From NCBI RefSeq assembly GCF_001513955.1, contig NZ_KQ948144.1, forward strand, positions 1,423,220 through 1,487,219: DNA of 64,000 nt, in the 5' to 3' direction. The notes under the pieces are model-generated. The model made no database searches and was not told the origin of the DNA. It was given only the letters and a program-made list of their open reading frames with translations. The translations under genes and the position numbers were made by a program. Source of the stretch: Streptomyces pseudovenezuelae (GTDB lineage: Bacteria; Actinomycetota; Actinomycetes; Streptomycetales; Streptomycetaceae). This document shows positions 20,322 through 30,036 of this stretch, one piece after another; the first letter of the stretch is position 1, and every line of letters starts with the position of its first letter.

Positions 20322-21385
20322 CCGCACGTAGTCCGCGGCTGAGCAGGCTGCGCAGGGTCGTCCCCGAAGAGCGGGCGGCCCGGCCCGTCGAGGCCCGCGG
20401 GGCACGACCCCGCCGACGCGGCGCCCAGCCCAAGGTGGTCGCGCTCGGCGGCGGCATGGGCCTGTCCGCCTCGCTCGCCGCCCTGCGCCGGATCACCGGT
20501 GACCTCACCGCCGTCGTCACCGTGGCCGACGACGGCGGCTCCAGCGGGCGCCTGCGCGACGAACTGGGTGTGCTGCCGCCCGGTGACCTGCGCAAGGCGC
20601 TGGCCGCGCTGTGCGGCGACGACGACTGGGGCCAGACCTGGGCCCGCGTCATCCAGCACCGCTTCCAGTCCAAGGGCGACCTGCACGAACACGCGGTCGG
20701 CAATCTGCTGATCGTCGCCCTGTGGGAGCAGCTCGGCGACCATGTCCAGGCCCTCGACCTGGTCGGCAGACTCCTCGGCGCGCACGGACGCGTGCTGCCC
20801 ATGTCCGCCGTACCCCTGGAGCTCCAGGCCCTGGTCAAGGGGCACGACCCGGAGCGGCCCGAGGACGTGGACACCGTGCGGGGCCAGGCGACCGTGGCCC
20901 TGACCCCGGGCGAGGTGCAGTCGGTGCACGTGGTGCCGCACGACCCGCCCGCGGTCCCCGAGGCGGTCGAGGCCGTCCGGGACGCGGACTGGGTCGTCCT
21001 CGGCCCCGGCTCCTGGTTCTCCTCGGTCATCCCGCACCTGCTGGTGCCCGAACTGCTGGACGCGCTCATCCAGACGAAGGCGCGCCGGGTACTCTCCCTG
21101 AACCTCGCACCGCAGCCGGGAGAAACCGATGGCTTCTCCCCGCAGCGTCATTTGGAGGTTTTGGGACGACACGCCCCTAAACTCGCCCTGGACGTGGTGC
21201 TGGCCGACCAGGCCGCCGTGCCCGACCGCGATTCGCTGACCGATGCCGCCAAGCGGTTCGGCGCCGCGGTCGAGCTGGCGCCGGTGGCCCGGCCCGACGG
21301 AACCCCGAGGCACGACCCGGAGCTGTTGGCCGCCGCGTACGACCGTATTTTTCGGATGCATGGAAGGATCGGCCCATGGCGATGA
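20318..21385 (+). CDS. yvcK: gluconeogenesis factor YvcK / CofD-like protein
   Basis: A 355-residue protein of the 2-phospho-L-lactate transferase (CofD)-like fold. The motifs [14 protein letters not shown] and [27 protein letters not shown] are diagnostic. In Bacillus YvcK binds UDP-GlcNAc and is needed for growth on gluconeogenic carbon and for cell shape. I place the start at ATG 20318, overlapping the rapZ stop, rather than at earlier in-frame codons inside rapZ. A basic N-terminal extension of ~35 residues precedes the core. It overlaps the start of whiA by 10 nt, the conserved rapZ-yvcK-whiA arrangement of Gram-positive bacteria. Confidence 0.95.
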   Translation: MTARSPRLSRLRRVVPEERAARPVEARGARPRRRGAQPKVVALGGGMGLSASLAALRRITGDLTAVVTVADDGGSSGRLRDELGVLPPGDLRKALAALCGDDDWGQTWARVIQHRFQSKGDLHEHAVGNLLIVALWEQLGDHVQALDLVGRLLGAHGRVLPMSAVPLELQALVKGHDPERPEDVDTVRGQATVALTPGEVQSVHVVPHDPPAVPEAVEAVRDADWVVLGPGSWFSSVIPHLLVPELLDALIQTKARRVLSLNLAPQPGETDGFSPQRHLEVLGRHAPKLALDVVLADQAAVPDRDSLTDAAKRFGAAVELAPVARPDGTPRHDPELLAAAYDRIFRMHGRIGPWR

Positions 21386-22365
21386 CGGCAGCGGTGAAGG
21401 ACGAGATCTCCCGGCTCCCCGTCACCCGTACCTGCTGCAGAAAGGCGGAGGTCTCCGCCATTCTGCGGTTCGCCGGCGGCCTCCACCTGGTGAGCGGGCG
21501 CATTGTGATCGAGGCGGAGCTGGACACCGCGATGGCGGCCCGCAGACTCAAGCGGGACATCTTGGAGATCTTCGGCCACAGTTCCGAACTGATCGTGATG
21601 GCACCGGGCGGACTGCGCCGCGGTTCGCGTTACGTCGTCCGGGTCGTCGCGGGTGGTGACCAGCTGGCCCGGCAGACCGGCCTGGTCGACGGCCGGGGCC
21701 GGCCGATCCGGGGTCTGCCCCCGCAGGTCGTCTCCGGTGCCACCTGCGATGCCGAGGCCGCCTGGCGCGGGGCGTTCCTGGCGCACGGCTCGCTCACCGA
21801 GCCCGGCCGCTCCTCCTCCCTGGAGGTGACCTGCCCGGGCCCGGAGGCCGCGCTCGCGCTGGTCGGCGCGGCCCGACGCCTGTCGATCGCCGCCAAGGCG
21901 CGCGAGGTCCGCGGCGTGGACCGCGTGGTCGTCCGGGACGGTGACGCGATCGGTGCCCTGCTCACCCGTCTGGGTGCCCACGAGTCGGTGCTCGCCTGGG
22001 AGGAGCGCCGGATGCGCCGCGAGGTGCGGGCCACGGCGAACCGTCTCGCCAACTTCGACGACGCCAACCTGCGCCGCTCCGCGCGCGCGGCCGTCGCCGC
22101 CGGAGCGCGGGTCCAGCGGGCCCTGGAGATCCTCGCCGACGACGTGCCCGAGCATCTCGCCGCCGCCGGGCGGCTGCGCATGGAGCACAAGCAGGCCTCC
22201 CTGGAGGAACTGGGCGCGCTCGCCGACCCGCCGCTGACCAAGGACGCCGTCGCCGGCCGTATCCGCCGACTGCTCGCCATGGCCGACAAGCGCGCCTCCG
22301 ACCTCGGCATCCCGGGCACGGAATCCAGCATCACGGAGGAGATGGCCGACAACCTGGTCGGCTGA
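21376..22365 (+). CDS. whiA: sporulation regulator WhiA
   Basis: A 329-residue DNA-binding protein that with WhiB switches on sporulation septation and cell-division genes in Streptomyces aerial hyphae. The N-terminal two thirds has the degenerate LAGLIDADG homing-endonuclease fold ([22 protein letters not shown]; AYRs replaced as in other WhiA proteins). The C-terminal helix-turn-helix begins near [31 protein letters not shown]. The ATG at 21376 lies inside the end of yvcK, giving translational coupling. The protein is the usual length and looks intact. A strong hairpin terminator follows the stop. Confidence 0.98.
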   Translation: MAMTAAVKDEISRLPVTRTCCRKAEVSAILRFAGGLHLVSGRIVIEAELDTAMAARRLKRDILEIFGHSSELIVMAPGGLRRGSRYVVRVVAGGDQLARQTGLVDGRGRPIRGLPPQVVSGATCDAEAAWRGAFLAHGSLTEPGRSSSLEVTCPGPEAALALVGAARRLSIAAKAREVRGVDRVVVRDGDAIGALLTRLGAHESVLAWEERRMRREVRATANRLANFDDANLRRSARAAVAAGARVQRALEILADDVPEHLAAAGRLRMEHKQASLEELGALADPPLTKDAVAGRIRRLLAMADKRASDLGIPGTESSITEEMADNLVG

Positions 22366-22379
22366 CCGTCCCTCACCAC

Positions 22380-22416
22380 GCCGGTGCCGACGCCCACTTG
22401 GGCAGTCGGCACCGGC
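22380..22416 (+). terminator. terminator after whiA
   Basis: Arms of 12 bp (GCCGGTGCCGAC and its complement) enclose a further 4-bp GCCC/GGGC stem, followed by a short T-rich stretch (GTTTG). It lies 15 nt after the whiA stop. Confidence 0.8.
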
Positions 22417-22511
22417 GTTTGCAGATCCGTGAGGCACCCTTGACTGGATCATGAACTGTCATGAGCCTGGCATCTGTTCGCTGCTGTGGCGGACCACCGC
22501 AAGGGGGGCTC

Positions 22512-25463
22512 ATGAGACGAAGAGCGAGACCGATCCTCGCTGTTGGCGCACTCCTGCTCGGCGGCGCGGGTATCGCACCCGTGGCCCATGCCGCGCAGAG
22601 CGCAGGTTCTCCTGATCCGAACGAAGTCAAGGTCTTCCGCGCCGAGGTCACCAGCGGGCAGGTACCCCTGCTGCTGGCGGCCGGGCAGGACGGCCACGAA
22701 CTGAGCGAGCAGGTGCCCGCAAAGGGCACCGCGACCGTCGAGGTCTACCTGACCGACCAGGAGGCTCAGAAGCTCGAGAAACAAGGTGTCGAACTCACCG
22801 AGCACACTCTGACCGCCAAGGCCGAGGCACGCGTGGACAAGGCGGCCGAGGGGGTGTTCCGGCCGTACAGCGGAAGCGGCGGCCTCCAGGAGGAGATCCT
22901 CGCGACGGCCCGGGCCAACCCCGGCCTCACCAAGGTCGTCTCCATCGGCAAGACCGTGAACGGCAAGGACATCCTCGCGCTCAAGCTGACCAAGGACGCG
23001 AAGAAGTCCAAGGACGGCGCCAAGCCCTCCGTCCTCTACATGTCCAACCAGCACGCGCGCGAGTGGATCACGCCGGAGATGACCCGCCGGCTGCTCCACC
23101 ACTACGTCGACCACTACAAGAGCGACAAGCGCATCAAGAAGATCGTCGACACCACCGAGCTGTGGTTCGTCCTGTCGGCCAACCCCGACGGCTACGACTA
23201 CACCTTCCAGAACGCCGACAACCGCCTGTGGCGCAAGAACCTGCGCGACAACAACGGCGACGGCACCATCGGTGTCGGCGACGGCGTCGACCTGAACCGC
23301 AACTTCTCCTACAAGTGGGGCTACGACAACGAGGGTTCGTCCCCCACCCCCACCAGTGAGACCTACCGCGGCCCGGCCCCGTCCTCCGAGCCCGAGACCA
23401 AGGCCCTGGACGCCTTCGAGAAGCGCATCGGCTTCACGTACGGCATCAACTACCACTCCGCCGCCGAACTCCTCCTCTACGGGGTCGGCTGGCAGGTGGC
23501 CACCGACACGCCCGACGACGTCATGTACAAGACGCTCGCCGGCACCCCGGACAACTCGGCGATCCCCGGCTACCGGCCGCAGGTCTCCTCGGAGCTGTAC
23601 ACCACCAACGGCGAGGCGGACGGCCACGCGTCGAACGTCAACGGCCTGGCGATGTTCACCCCCGAGATGTCGACCTGCCAGACCGCCTCGGGCATCGACC
23701 CCAATGACCAGTGGAACGCGGCCGACTGCCAGTCGGTCTTCAACTTCCCGGACGACGAGAAGCTGATCCAGCAGGAGTTCGAGAAGAACATCCCGTTCGC
23801 GCTCTCCGTCGCCGAGTCCGCGGCCCAGCCCGACCAGCCGAAGTCCTCGCTCGGCCTGAAGGCCGCCGACTTCACCCCGAAGCCGTTCACCACCTCCTAC
23901 GCGCGCGGCGCCGACCAGGAGGTCTCCGTCGTCGCACGCAGGGCGGTGCGCGACAAGGAGCTCAAGTACCGCGTCAACGGCGGCCGTACCCACGACCGGG
24001 ACCTCAGGGCCTGGAAGGGCGGCGAGACCTACGGCGGTGAGGACAACCTCTACTTCGACGAGTACCGGGCCAAGGTCGAGGACGCCGACCCGGGCGACAA
24101 GGTCGAGGTCTGGTTCACCGGCCGGGCGAAGAGCGGAAAGCCCACGTCCAGCACCCACTTCACGTACACCGTGGCCGAGCGGCCGCGCGCGGACGTGCTC
24201 GTGGTCGCCGAGGAGGGCGCGACCGCCACACAGGCCCAGACCTACGTCGACGCGCTCAAGGCGGCCGGCCGCAAGGCGATCGTCTGGAACGTCGCCGCAC
24301 AGGGCGCGCCCGACGCGCTCGGGGTGCTGGACCACTTCAGGTCGGTCGTCCACTACACGGGCGCGACCGTCCCGGGCAATGCCACCCAGCTCCAGCTGCG
24401 CGCCTTCCTCAACGAGGGCGGCAAGCTGATCGAGGCGGGCGAGCGGGCCGGCGGCAGCGTCGACCTGGGCGGCGGCACCCTGTCGAACGACTTCAGCCAG
24501 TACTACCTGGGCGCCTACACCCGTACGACCCTGCCGGGCGCCACGGCCTTCCAGGGCACCGGCAAGCTGTCCGGGGCCTCCGGAGCCCTCGGTGCCGCCC
24601 CCGGCAACCCGCTGGACGCCGCCGGGTCCTTCAGCGTCACCTCGGACAACCTGCCCGCGGCGACCTTCCCGCAGTTCGCGAGCGCGGGAGCCGGCACCTA
24701 CCCCGGGACGCCCAACCCGTACGGACCGTACGAGGGCGCCTCCATGGCTGCCGTCACGCACAGCGACTACGCCTGGAACCGCCTGGCCCGCACCATCGAC
24801 CTCACCCAGGTCACCGCCGCGCAGGCACCCACCCTGCGCACGCGGATGCTGTGGGACACCGAGGAGGGCTACGACCACGCCGTCCTGGAGGCGCACACCG
24901 CCGGGGCCGACGACTGGACCACGCTCCCCGACAAGAACGGCGCCACCAGCAACGCCGTGCCCGCCGAGTGCGAGGCCGGGTTCTTCATCGCGGCCCATCC
25001 CGCGCTCAAGCGGTATCTGACCCAGGGCGCCGCCGGCTGCACGGCCTCCGGCACCAGCGGCCAGTGGAACAGCCTCACCGGTGCGTCGGCCGGCTGGCAG
25101 GAGGTCTCCTTCGACCTCTCCGCGTACGCCGGCAAGAAGGTCGAGGTGTCCTTCAGCTACATCACCGACCCCGGGTCCGGCGGTCGCGGTGTGCTGCTCG
25201 ACAACACCTCCGTCGTCGTCGGCGGCCAGGCCGTGGAGACCGAGGGCTTCGAGAGCTCGCTCGGCGCGTGGACCGTACCCGGGCCGCCCGCGGGCAGCCC
25301 CGCGGTCGTGACGGACTGGGCGCGTACCGGAGAGCTGTTCAAGACGTACGGCGCGGTCACCACGGACGACACCGTGCTGCTGGGCTTCGGCCTGGAGCAC
25401 GTCACCGCGGCGGCCGACCGCACGGCCCTCCTGAAGAAGGCGCTCGCCGCCATCGGCGGGTGA
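22512..25463 (+). CDS. secreted zinc carboxypeptidase, peptidase M14 family
   Basis: A 983-residue exported metallopeptidase. The start is set at ATG 22512, with a strong AAGGGGGG ribosome site, giving a signal peptide (RRRARPILAVGALLLGGAG ... AHA) cleaved near residue 28. The M14 catalytic domain has zinc ligands H181 and E184 in NQHAREW and H315 in GINYHSAAEL, and general-base E385 in MFTPEMS. Insertion FQNADNRLWRKNLRDNNGDG and DLNRNF are also family features. The C-terminal half is a beta-sandwich-rich region resembling immune-inhibitor-A-like modules (GGRGVLLDNTSVVVGGQAVETEGFE). It probably degrades extracellular peptides in nutrient recycling. It stands alone between two terminators. Confidence 0.93.
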   Translation: MRRRARPILAVGALLLGGAGIAPVAHAAQSAGSPDPNEVKVFRAEVTSGQVPLLLAAGQDGHELSEQVPAKGTATVEVYLTDQEAQKLEKQGVELTEHTLTAKAEARVDKAAEGVFRPYSGSGGLQEEILATARANPGLTKVVSIGKTVNGKDILALKLTKDAKKSKDGAKPSVLYMSNQHAREWITPEMTRRLLHHYVDHYKSDKRIKKIVDTTELWFVLSANPDGYDYTFQNADNRLWRKNLRDNNGDGTIGVGDGVDLNRNFSYKWGYDNEGSSPTPTSETYRGPAPSSEPETKALDAFEKRIGFTYGINYHSAAELLLYGVGWQVATDTPDDVMYKTLAGTPDNSAIPGYRPQVSSELYTTNGEADGHASNVNGLAMFTPEMSTCQTASGIDPNDQWNAADCQSVFNFPDDEKLIQQEFEKNIPFALSVAESAAQPDQPKSSLGLKAADFTPKPFTTSYARGADQEVSVVARRAVRDKELKYRVNGGRTHDRDLRAWKGGETYGGEDNLYFDEYRAKVEDADPGDKVEVWFTGRAKSGKPTSSTHFTYTVAERPRADVLVVAEEGATATQAQTYVDALKAAGRKAIVWNVAAQGAPDALGVLDHFRSVVHYTGATVPGNATQLQLRAFLNEGGKLIEAGERAGGSVDLGGGTLSNDFSQYYLGAYTRTTLPGATAFQGTGKLSGASGALGAAPGNPLDAAGSFSVTSDNLPAATFPQFASAGAGTYPGTPNPYGPYEGASMAAVTHSDYAWNRLARTIDLTQVTAAQAPTLRTRMLWDTEEGYDHAVLEAHTAGADDWTTLPDKNGATSNAVPAECEAGFFIAAHPALKRYLTQGAAGCTASGTSGQWNSLTGASAGWQEVSFDLSAYAGKKVEVSFSYITDPGSGGRGVLLDNTSVVVGGQAVETEGFESSLGAWTVPGPPAGSPAVVTDWARTGELFKTYGAVTTDDTVLLGFGLEHVTAAADRTALLKKALAAIGG

Positions 25464-25484
25464 ACCCGGCGTGACCCGGTGTAG

Positions 25485-26684
<1,200 letters not shown>

Positions 26685-26713
26685 TCCACAGAGCAGGCAC
26701 CTTGTCATGAGAG

Positions 26714-26753
26714 CAGGGCCCGGGCGGCGCAGGGACGCGCCGTCCGGGCCCTG
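26714..26753 (+). terminator. intercistronic hairpin between gap and pgk
   Basis: A 17-bp stem with one G-T wobble (26714-26730 with 26737-26753) and a 6-nt loop. It may terminate most gap transcripts or set the gap:pgk ratio by partial read-through or 3'-end protection. Confidence 0.75.
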
Positions 26754-26809
26754 ACTCACGTGCAGATCAGCTCTCGTACGATCAGAGCACCCTCACCAGG
26801 AGTTCTTTC

Positions 26810-28021
26810 ATGAAGACGATCGACGAACTTCTCGCCGAAGGCGTGGACGGCAAGCGGGTCTTCGTCCGCGCCGACCTCAACGTGCCGCTCGCCGACGGCC
26901 GCATCACCGACGACGGCCGCATCCGCGCCGTGCTGCCCACCGTCAAGGCCCTCGCGGACGCGGGCGCCAAGGTGGTCGTGGCCTCGCACCTGGGCCGCCC
27001 CAAGGGCGCCCCGGACCCTGCCTTCTCCCTGCTTCCGGCCGCCGAGCGGCTCGGCGAACTCCTGGGTGGCTCCGTGGCCTTCGCCCAGGACACGGTCGGC
27101 CCCGCCGCGCACGACGCGGTGAACGGCCTGCAGCCCGGCCAGGTCGCGGTCATCGAGAACCTGCGCTTCAACGCCGGCGAGACCTCCAAGGACGACACCG
27201 AGCGCGGCGAGTTCGCGGACCAGCTGGCCGCCCTCGCCGACGTCTACGTCGGTGACGGCTTCGGCGCGGTGCACCGCAAGCACGCCTCGGTCTTCGACCT
27301 GCCGGCCCGGCTGCCGCACTACGCCGGCTACCTCATCGCCACCGAGGTCGGCGTCCTGAAGAAGCTCACCGACGACGTCAAGCGCCCCTACGTGGTCGTG
27401 CTCGGCGGCGCCAAGGTCTCCGACAAGCTCGCCGTCATCGACGAGCTGCTCGGCAAGGCCGACCGCATCCTCATCGGCGGCGGCATGGCCTTCACCTTCC
27501 TCAAGGCCAAGGGCCACGAGGTCGGCGCCTCCCTCCTCCAGGAGGACCAGATCCCGGCGGTCCTGGAGTACATCGAGCGCGCCGAGAAGACCGGCGTCGA
27601 GCTGGTCCTGCCGGTCGACGCGGTGGTCGCCCCCGCGTTCCCGGACCTGAAGACCAAGGCCCCGGCCGACGCCACCACCGTCGCCGCCGACGCCATCCCG
27701 GCCGACCGGATGGGCCTGGACATCGGCCCGGCGTCCGGCAAGCTGTACGCCTCGAAGATCACCGACGCCGCCACCGTCTTCTGGAACGGCCCGATGGGCG
27801 TCTTCGAGCACCCCGAGTTCGCCGAGGGCACCAAGGCGGTCGCCCAGTCTCTCCTCGACTCCCAGGCCTTCACCGTGGTCGGCGGTGGCGACTCCGCCGC
27901 GGCCGTCCGCATCCTGGGCTTCGACGAGAACGCGTTCGGACACATCTCGACCGGTGGCGGCGCCTCCCTCGAATACCTTGAGGGCAAGACGCTCCCCGGC
28001 CTCGCCGCACTGGAGGACTGA
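26810..28021 (+). CDS. pgk: phosphoglycerate kinase
   Basis: A 403-residue monomeric kinase that makes ATP from 1,3-bisphosphoglycerate. Family blocks visible are KRVFVRADLNVPL (N-domain substrate loop), SHLGRPKGAPDPAFSL, ENLRFNAGE, VVLGGAKVSDKLAVID, the nucleotide-binding FWNGPMGVFE and C-terminal GGGDSAAAV with HISTGGGASLEYLEG. The length is normal. The ATG follows AGGAG by 8 nt. It is 6 nt from tpiA downstream, so the two are certainly co-transcribed. Confidence 0.98.
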   Translation: MKTIDELLAEGVDGKRVFVRADLNVPLADGRITDDGRIRAVLPTVKALADAGAKVVVASHLGRPKGAPDPAFSLLPAAERLGELLGGSVAFAQDTVGPAAHDAVNGLQPGQVAVIENLRFNAGETSKDDTERGEFADQLAALADVYVGDGFGAVHRKHASVFDLPARLPHYAGYLIATEVGVLKKLTDDVKRPYVVVLGGAKVSDKLAVIDELLGKADRILIGGGMAFTFLKAKGHEVGASLLQEDQIPAVLEYIERAEKTGVELVLPVDAVVAPAFPDLKTKAPADATTVAADAIPADRMGLDIGPASGKLYASKITDAATVFWNGPMGVFEHPEFAEGTKAVAQSLLDSQAFTVVGGGDSAAAVRILGFDENAFGHISTGGGASLEYLEGKTLPGLAALED

Positions 28022-28027
28022 CCCCGC

Positions 28028-28804
28028 ATGACCACTCGCACGCCGATCATGGCGGGCAACTGGAAGATGAACCTCAACCACCTTGAGGCCATCGCGCACG
28101 TCCAGAAGCTCGCCTTCGCCCTCGCCGACAAGGACTACGAGGCCGTCGAGGTCGCCGTCCTGCCGCCCTTCACCGACCTGCGCTCCGTGCAGACCCTGGT
28201 CGACGGCGACAAGCTCAAGATCAAGTACGGCGCCCAGGACCTCTCGGCGCACGACTCCGGCGCCTACACCGGCGAGATCTCCGGCGCCATGCTGGCCAAG
28301 CTGAAGTGCACGTACGTGGCCATCGGCCACTCCGAGCGCCGCCAGTACCACGCGGAGACCGACGAGATCGTCAACGCCAAGGTCAAGGCCGCCTACAAGC
28401 ACGGCCTGACCCCGATCCTGTGCGTCGGCGAGGAGCTGGACGTCCGCGAGGCGGGCAACCACGTCACCCACACCCTCACCCAGGTCGAGGGCGGCCTCAA
28501 GGACCTCCCGGCCGAGCAGGCCGAGTCCGTCGTCATCGCCTACGAGCCCGTGTGGGCCATCGGCACCGGCAAGGTCTGCGGCGCCGAGGACGCCCAGGAG
28601 GTCTGCGCCGCCATCCGCGGCAAGATCGCCGAGCTGTACTCGCAGGAGCTGGCCGACCAGGTCCGCATCCAGTACGGCGGCTCCGTCAAGGCCGGCAATG
28701 TCGCCGAGATCATGGCGCAGGCCGACATCGACGGCGCCCTGGTCGGCGGTGCCTCGCTGGACGCCGACGAGTTCGTCAAGATCGTGCGCTTCCGGGACCA
28801 GTAA
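28028..28804 (+). CDS. tpiA: triosephosphate isomerase
   Basis: A 258-residue TIM-barrel enzyme interconverting dihydroxyacetone phosphate and glyceraldehyde 3-phosphate. The substrate Lys is in [11 protein letters not shown], the catalytic His in [11 protein letters not shown], the catalytic Glu in [14 protein letters not shown], and the phosphate-binding loops in [10 protein letters not shown] and [10 protein letters not shown]. Normal length. It begins 6 nt after the pgk stop; a GGAGG within the pgk end can serve as ribosome site. Confidence 0.98.
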   Translation: MTTRTPIMAGNWKMNLNHLEAIAHVQKLAFALADKDYEAVEVAVLPPFTDLRSVQTLVDGDKLKIKYGAQDLSAHDSGAYTGEISGAMLAKLKCTYVAIGHSERRQYHAETDEIVNAKVKAAYKHGLTPILCVGEELDVREAGNHVTHTLTQVEGGLKDLPAEQAESVVIAYEPVWAIGTGKVCGAEDAQEVCAAIRGKIAELYSQELADQVRIQYGGSVKAGNVAEIMAQADIDGALVGGASLDADEFVKIVRFRDQ

Positions 28805-28836
28805 GTAGGCCCTGGCGGCGATCCGTCGTACCCTTG

Positions 28837-28867
28837 CGGGGGCATGGCCCTGAAGGCCGTGCCCCCG
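28837..28867 (+). terminator. hairpin between tpiA and secG
   Basis: A 13-bp stem containing one G-T wobble (28837-28849 with 28855-28867) and a 5-nt loop. It is likely a terminator or partial attenuator for the glycolytic transcript. Confidence 0.7.
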
Positions 28868-28901
28868 TCGTTCATCCGAATCCGAGAGAGTTGGTCCAGC
28901 C

Positions 28902-29138
28902 GTGGTTATGGGGTTCTCGATCGCCCTGATCATCTTCAGCGGCCTGATGATGCTGCTGGTGCTCATGCACAAGGGCAAGGGCGGCGGCCTCTCCGACATG
29001 TTCGGTGGCGGTATGCAGTCCTCCGTCGGCGGCTCTTCGGTCGCCGAGCGCAACCTCGACCGGATCACCATCGTGGTCGGTCTGCTGTGGTTCGCGTGCA
29101 TCATCGTGCTCGGTCTCCTCATGAAGACGAACAGCTGA
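28902..29138 (+). CDS. secG: preprotein translocase subunit SecG
   Basis: A 78-residue accessory subunit of the SecYEG channel. Two membrane helices (about residues 4-24, FSIALIIFSGLMMLLVLMH, and 54-73, ITIVVGLLWFACIIVLGLL) flank the conserved cytosolic loop KGKGGGLSDMFGGGMQSSVGGSSVAERNLDR. It starts at a GTG with a GAGAG-type ribosome site. Its position after tpiA is conserved in Streptomyces and many other bacteria. Confidence 0.96.
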   Translation: MVMGFSIALIIFSGLMMLLVLMHKGKGGGLSDMFGGGMQSSVGGSSVAERNLDRITIVVGLLWFACIIVLGLLMKTNS

Positions 29139-29170
29139 CCGGCCACGCCCCGCACAGCACTACATTCCGC

Positions 29171-29280
29171 ACGTAAGGCCCCATGTTCGGTACGCGCACC
29201 TGAGCGCGGCCTATCATGGGGCTTGCGTCTGGATGTGGGGGCTGTAACTCCCATCACTGGACGCGCGTTGGGCCTTACGT
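29171..29280 (+). ncRNA. candidate structured leader / small RNA upstream of the RbpA-family gene
   Basis: Nested inverted repeats allow a three-way junction. P1 is ACGTAAG (29171-29177) with CTTACGT (29274-29280). P2 is GCCCCATG (29178-29185) with CATGGGGC (29215-29222), capped by a CGCGC/GCGCG hairpin (29193-29208). P3 is TGGGGG/CTCCCA (29236-29253). P1 can also extend to 11 bp by displacing part of P2, giving alternative folds. The element ends 72 nt before the RbpA-family start. It might instead act as DNA, since a promoter could lie inside it. The function is unknown. Confidence 0.4.
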
Positions 29281-29352
29281 AGACTGAGGCGCTCGCAACG
29301 AAGCGACAACGCCGACTCGCTTCGCGGCACCATCACGCAGGGAGTTACGACC

Positions 29353-29688
29353 GTGGCAAGTGGCAACGCGATCCGTGGTAGCCGGGTCGGGGCGGGGCCG
29401 ATGGGCGAGGCCGAGCGGGGCGAGTCCGCGCCCCGGCTGCGCATCTCCTTCTGGTGCTCCAACGGGCATGAGACGCAGCCCAGCTTCGCCAGCGACGCGC
29501 AGGTCCCCGACACCTGGGACTGTCCGCGCTGCGGCTTCCCCGCCGGACAGGACCGGGACAACCCGCCGGACCCGCCGCGCACCGAGCCGTACAAGACGCA
29601 CCTCGCGTACGTACGGGAGCGGCGCAGCGACGCGGACGGCGAGGCGATCCTCGCCGAGGCGCTCGCCAAACTGCGGGGCGAGATCTAG
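29353..29688 (+). CDS. rbpA: RbpA-family RNA polymerase-binding protein (probable RbpB-type paralogue)
   Basis: A 111-residue actinobacterial transcription factor. The family binds the principal sigma factor and RNA polymerase and stabilises open complexes. The N-terminal IRGSRVGAG matches the RbpA start. The core domain carries C35, H39, C57 and C60 (FWCSNGHE ... WDCPRCG), a probable zinc site lost in mycobacterial RbpA. The C-terminal RTEPYKTHLAYVRERRSDADGEAILAEALAKLR corresponds to the sigma-interacting helices. It is shorter than the S. coelicolor RbpA I remember (about 124 residues, elsewhere in that genome), and its place between secG and pgi suggests the second paralogue. The GTG start is preceded by GGGAG. 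Confidence 0.9.
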   Translation: MASGNAIRGSRVGAGPMGEAERGESAPRLRISFWCSNGHETQPSFASDAQVPDTWDCPRCGFPAGQDRDNPPDPPRTEPYKTHLAYVRERRSDADGEAILAEALAKLRGEI

Positions 29689-29792
29689 TTCCGACCGCCG
29701 GCCAGGTACCCCCTCGGTACCCGGCCGATTGTCAGTGGCGGCCTCTACGGTTGACGCATCGGTGAGTGATGCGAGGACCGGGAGGGGGAGCC

Positions 29793-29984
29793 GTGACGTC
29801 GGTCGAGACCGCGGGCGGGTGTGCGCCGGCAACCAGTCCCGAGCGCCCGGACCTCCATACCCCGGCCGGGTTCGCGGCCGCCTTCTTCGTGCTGCCCGTC
29901 GTTTCGCTGATACCCGTGCCCCACGCGCACGTACCTGTGGTTGCGCCGGACGCCCACGCCACCGCGGCGGACGTCCCGCGATGA
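29793..29984 (+). CDS. small hypothetical protein (63 aa)
   Basis: A short frame starting at GTG 29793 directly behind a very strong ribosome site (GGAGGGGGAG). The N-terminal third is polar ([19 protein letters not shown]). The middle contains a hydrophobic stretch ([16 protein letters not shown], about residues 29-44) long enough to insert in or lie on the membrane, followed by a His/Pro/Ala-rich end. No family is recognised. It ends 52 nt before pgi and could be co-transcribed with it. Confidence 0.5.
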   Translation: MTSVETAGGCAPATSPERPDLHTPAGFAAAFFVLPVVSLIPVPHAHVPVVAPDAHATAADVPR

Positions 29985-30036
29985 TCAACTGGATGGGCAC
30001 AGCTGGGACAGGCACGAGAGAAGGCTGAAGTCGGAC

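Noticed and set aside
22449..25400. 983-codon open frame on the minus strand
   Set aside because: Antisense to the M14 carboxypeptidase. The translation is low-complexity Gly/Val/Arg without any family motif.
29245..29270. Possible SigR promoter of the RbpA-family gene (GTAAC-N18-GTT)
   Set aside because: The -10 GTT and spacing fit, but the -35 GTAAC differs from GGAAT at key bases; too weak to list as a promoter.
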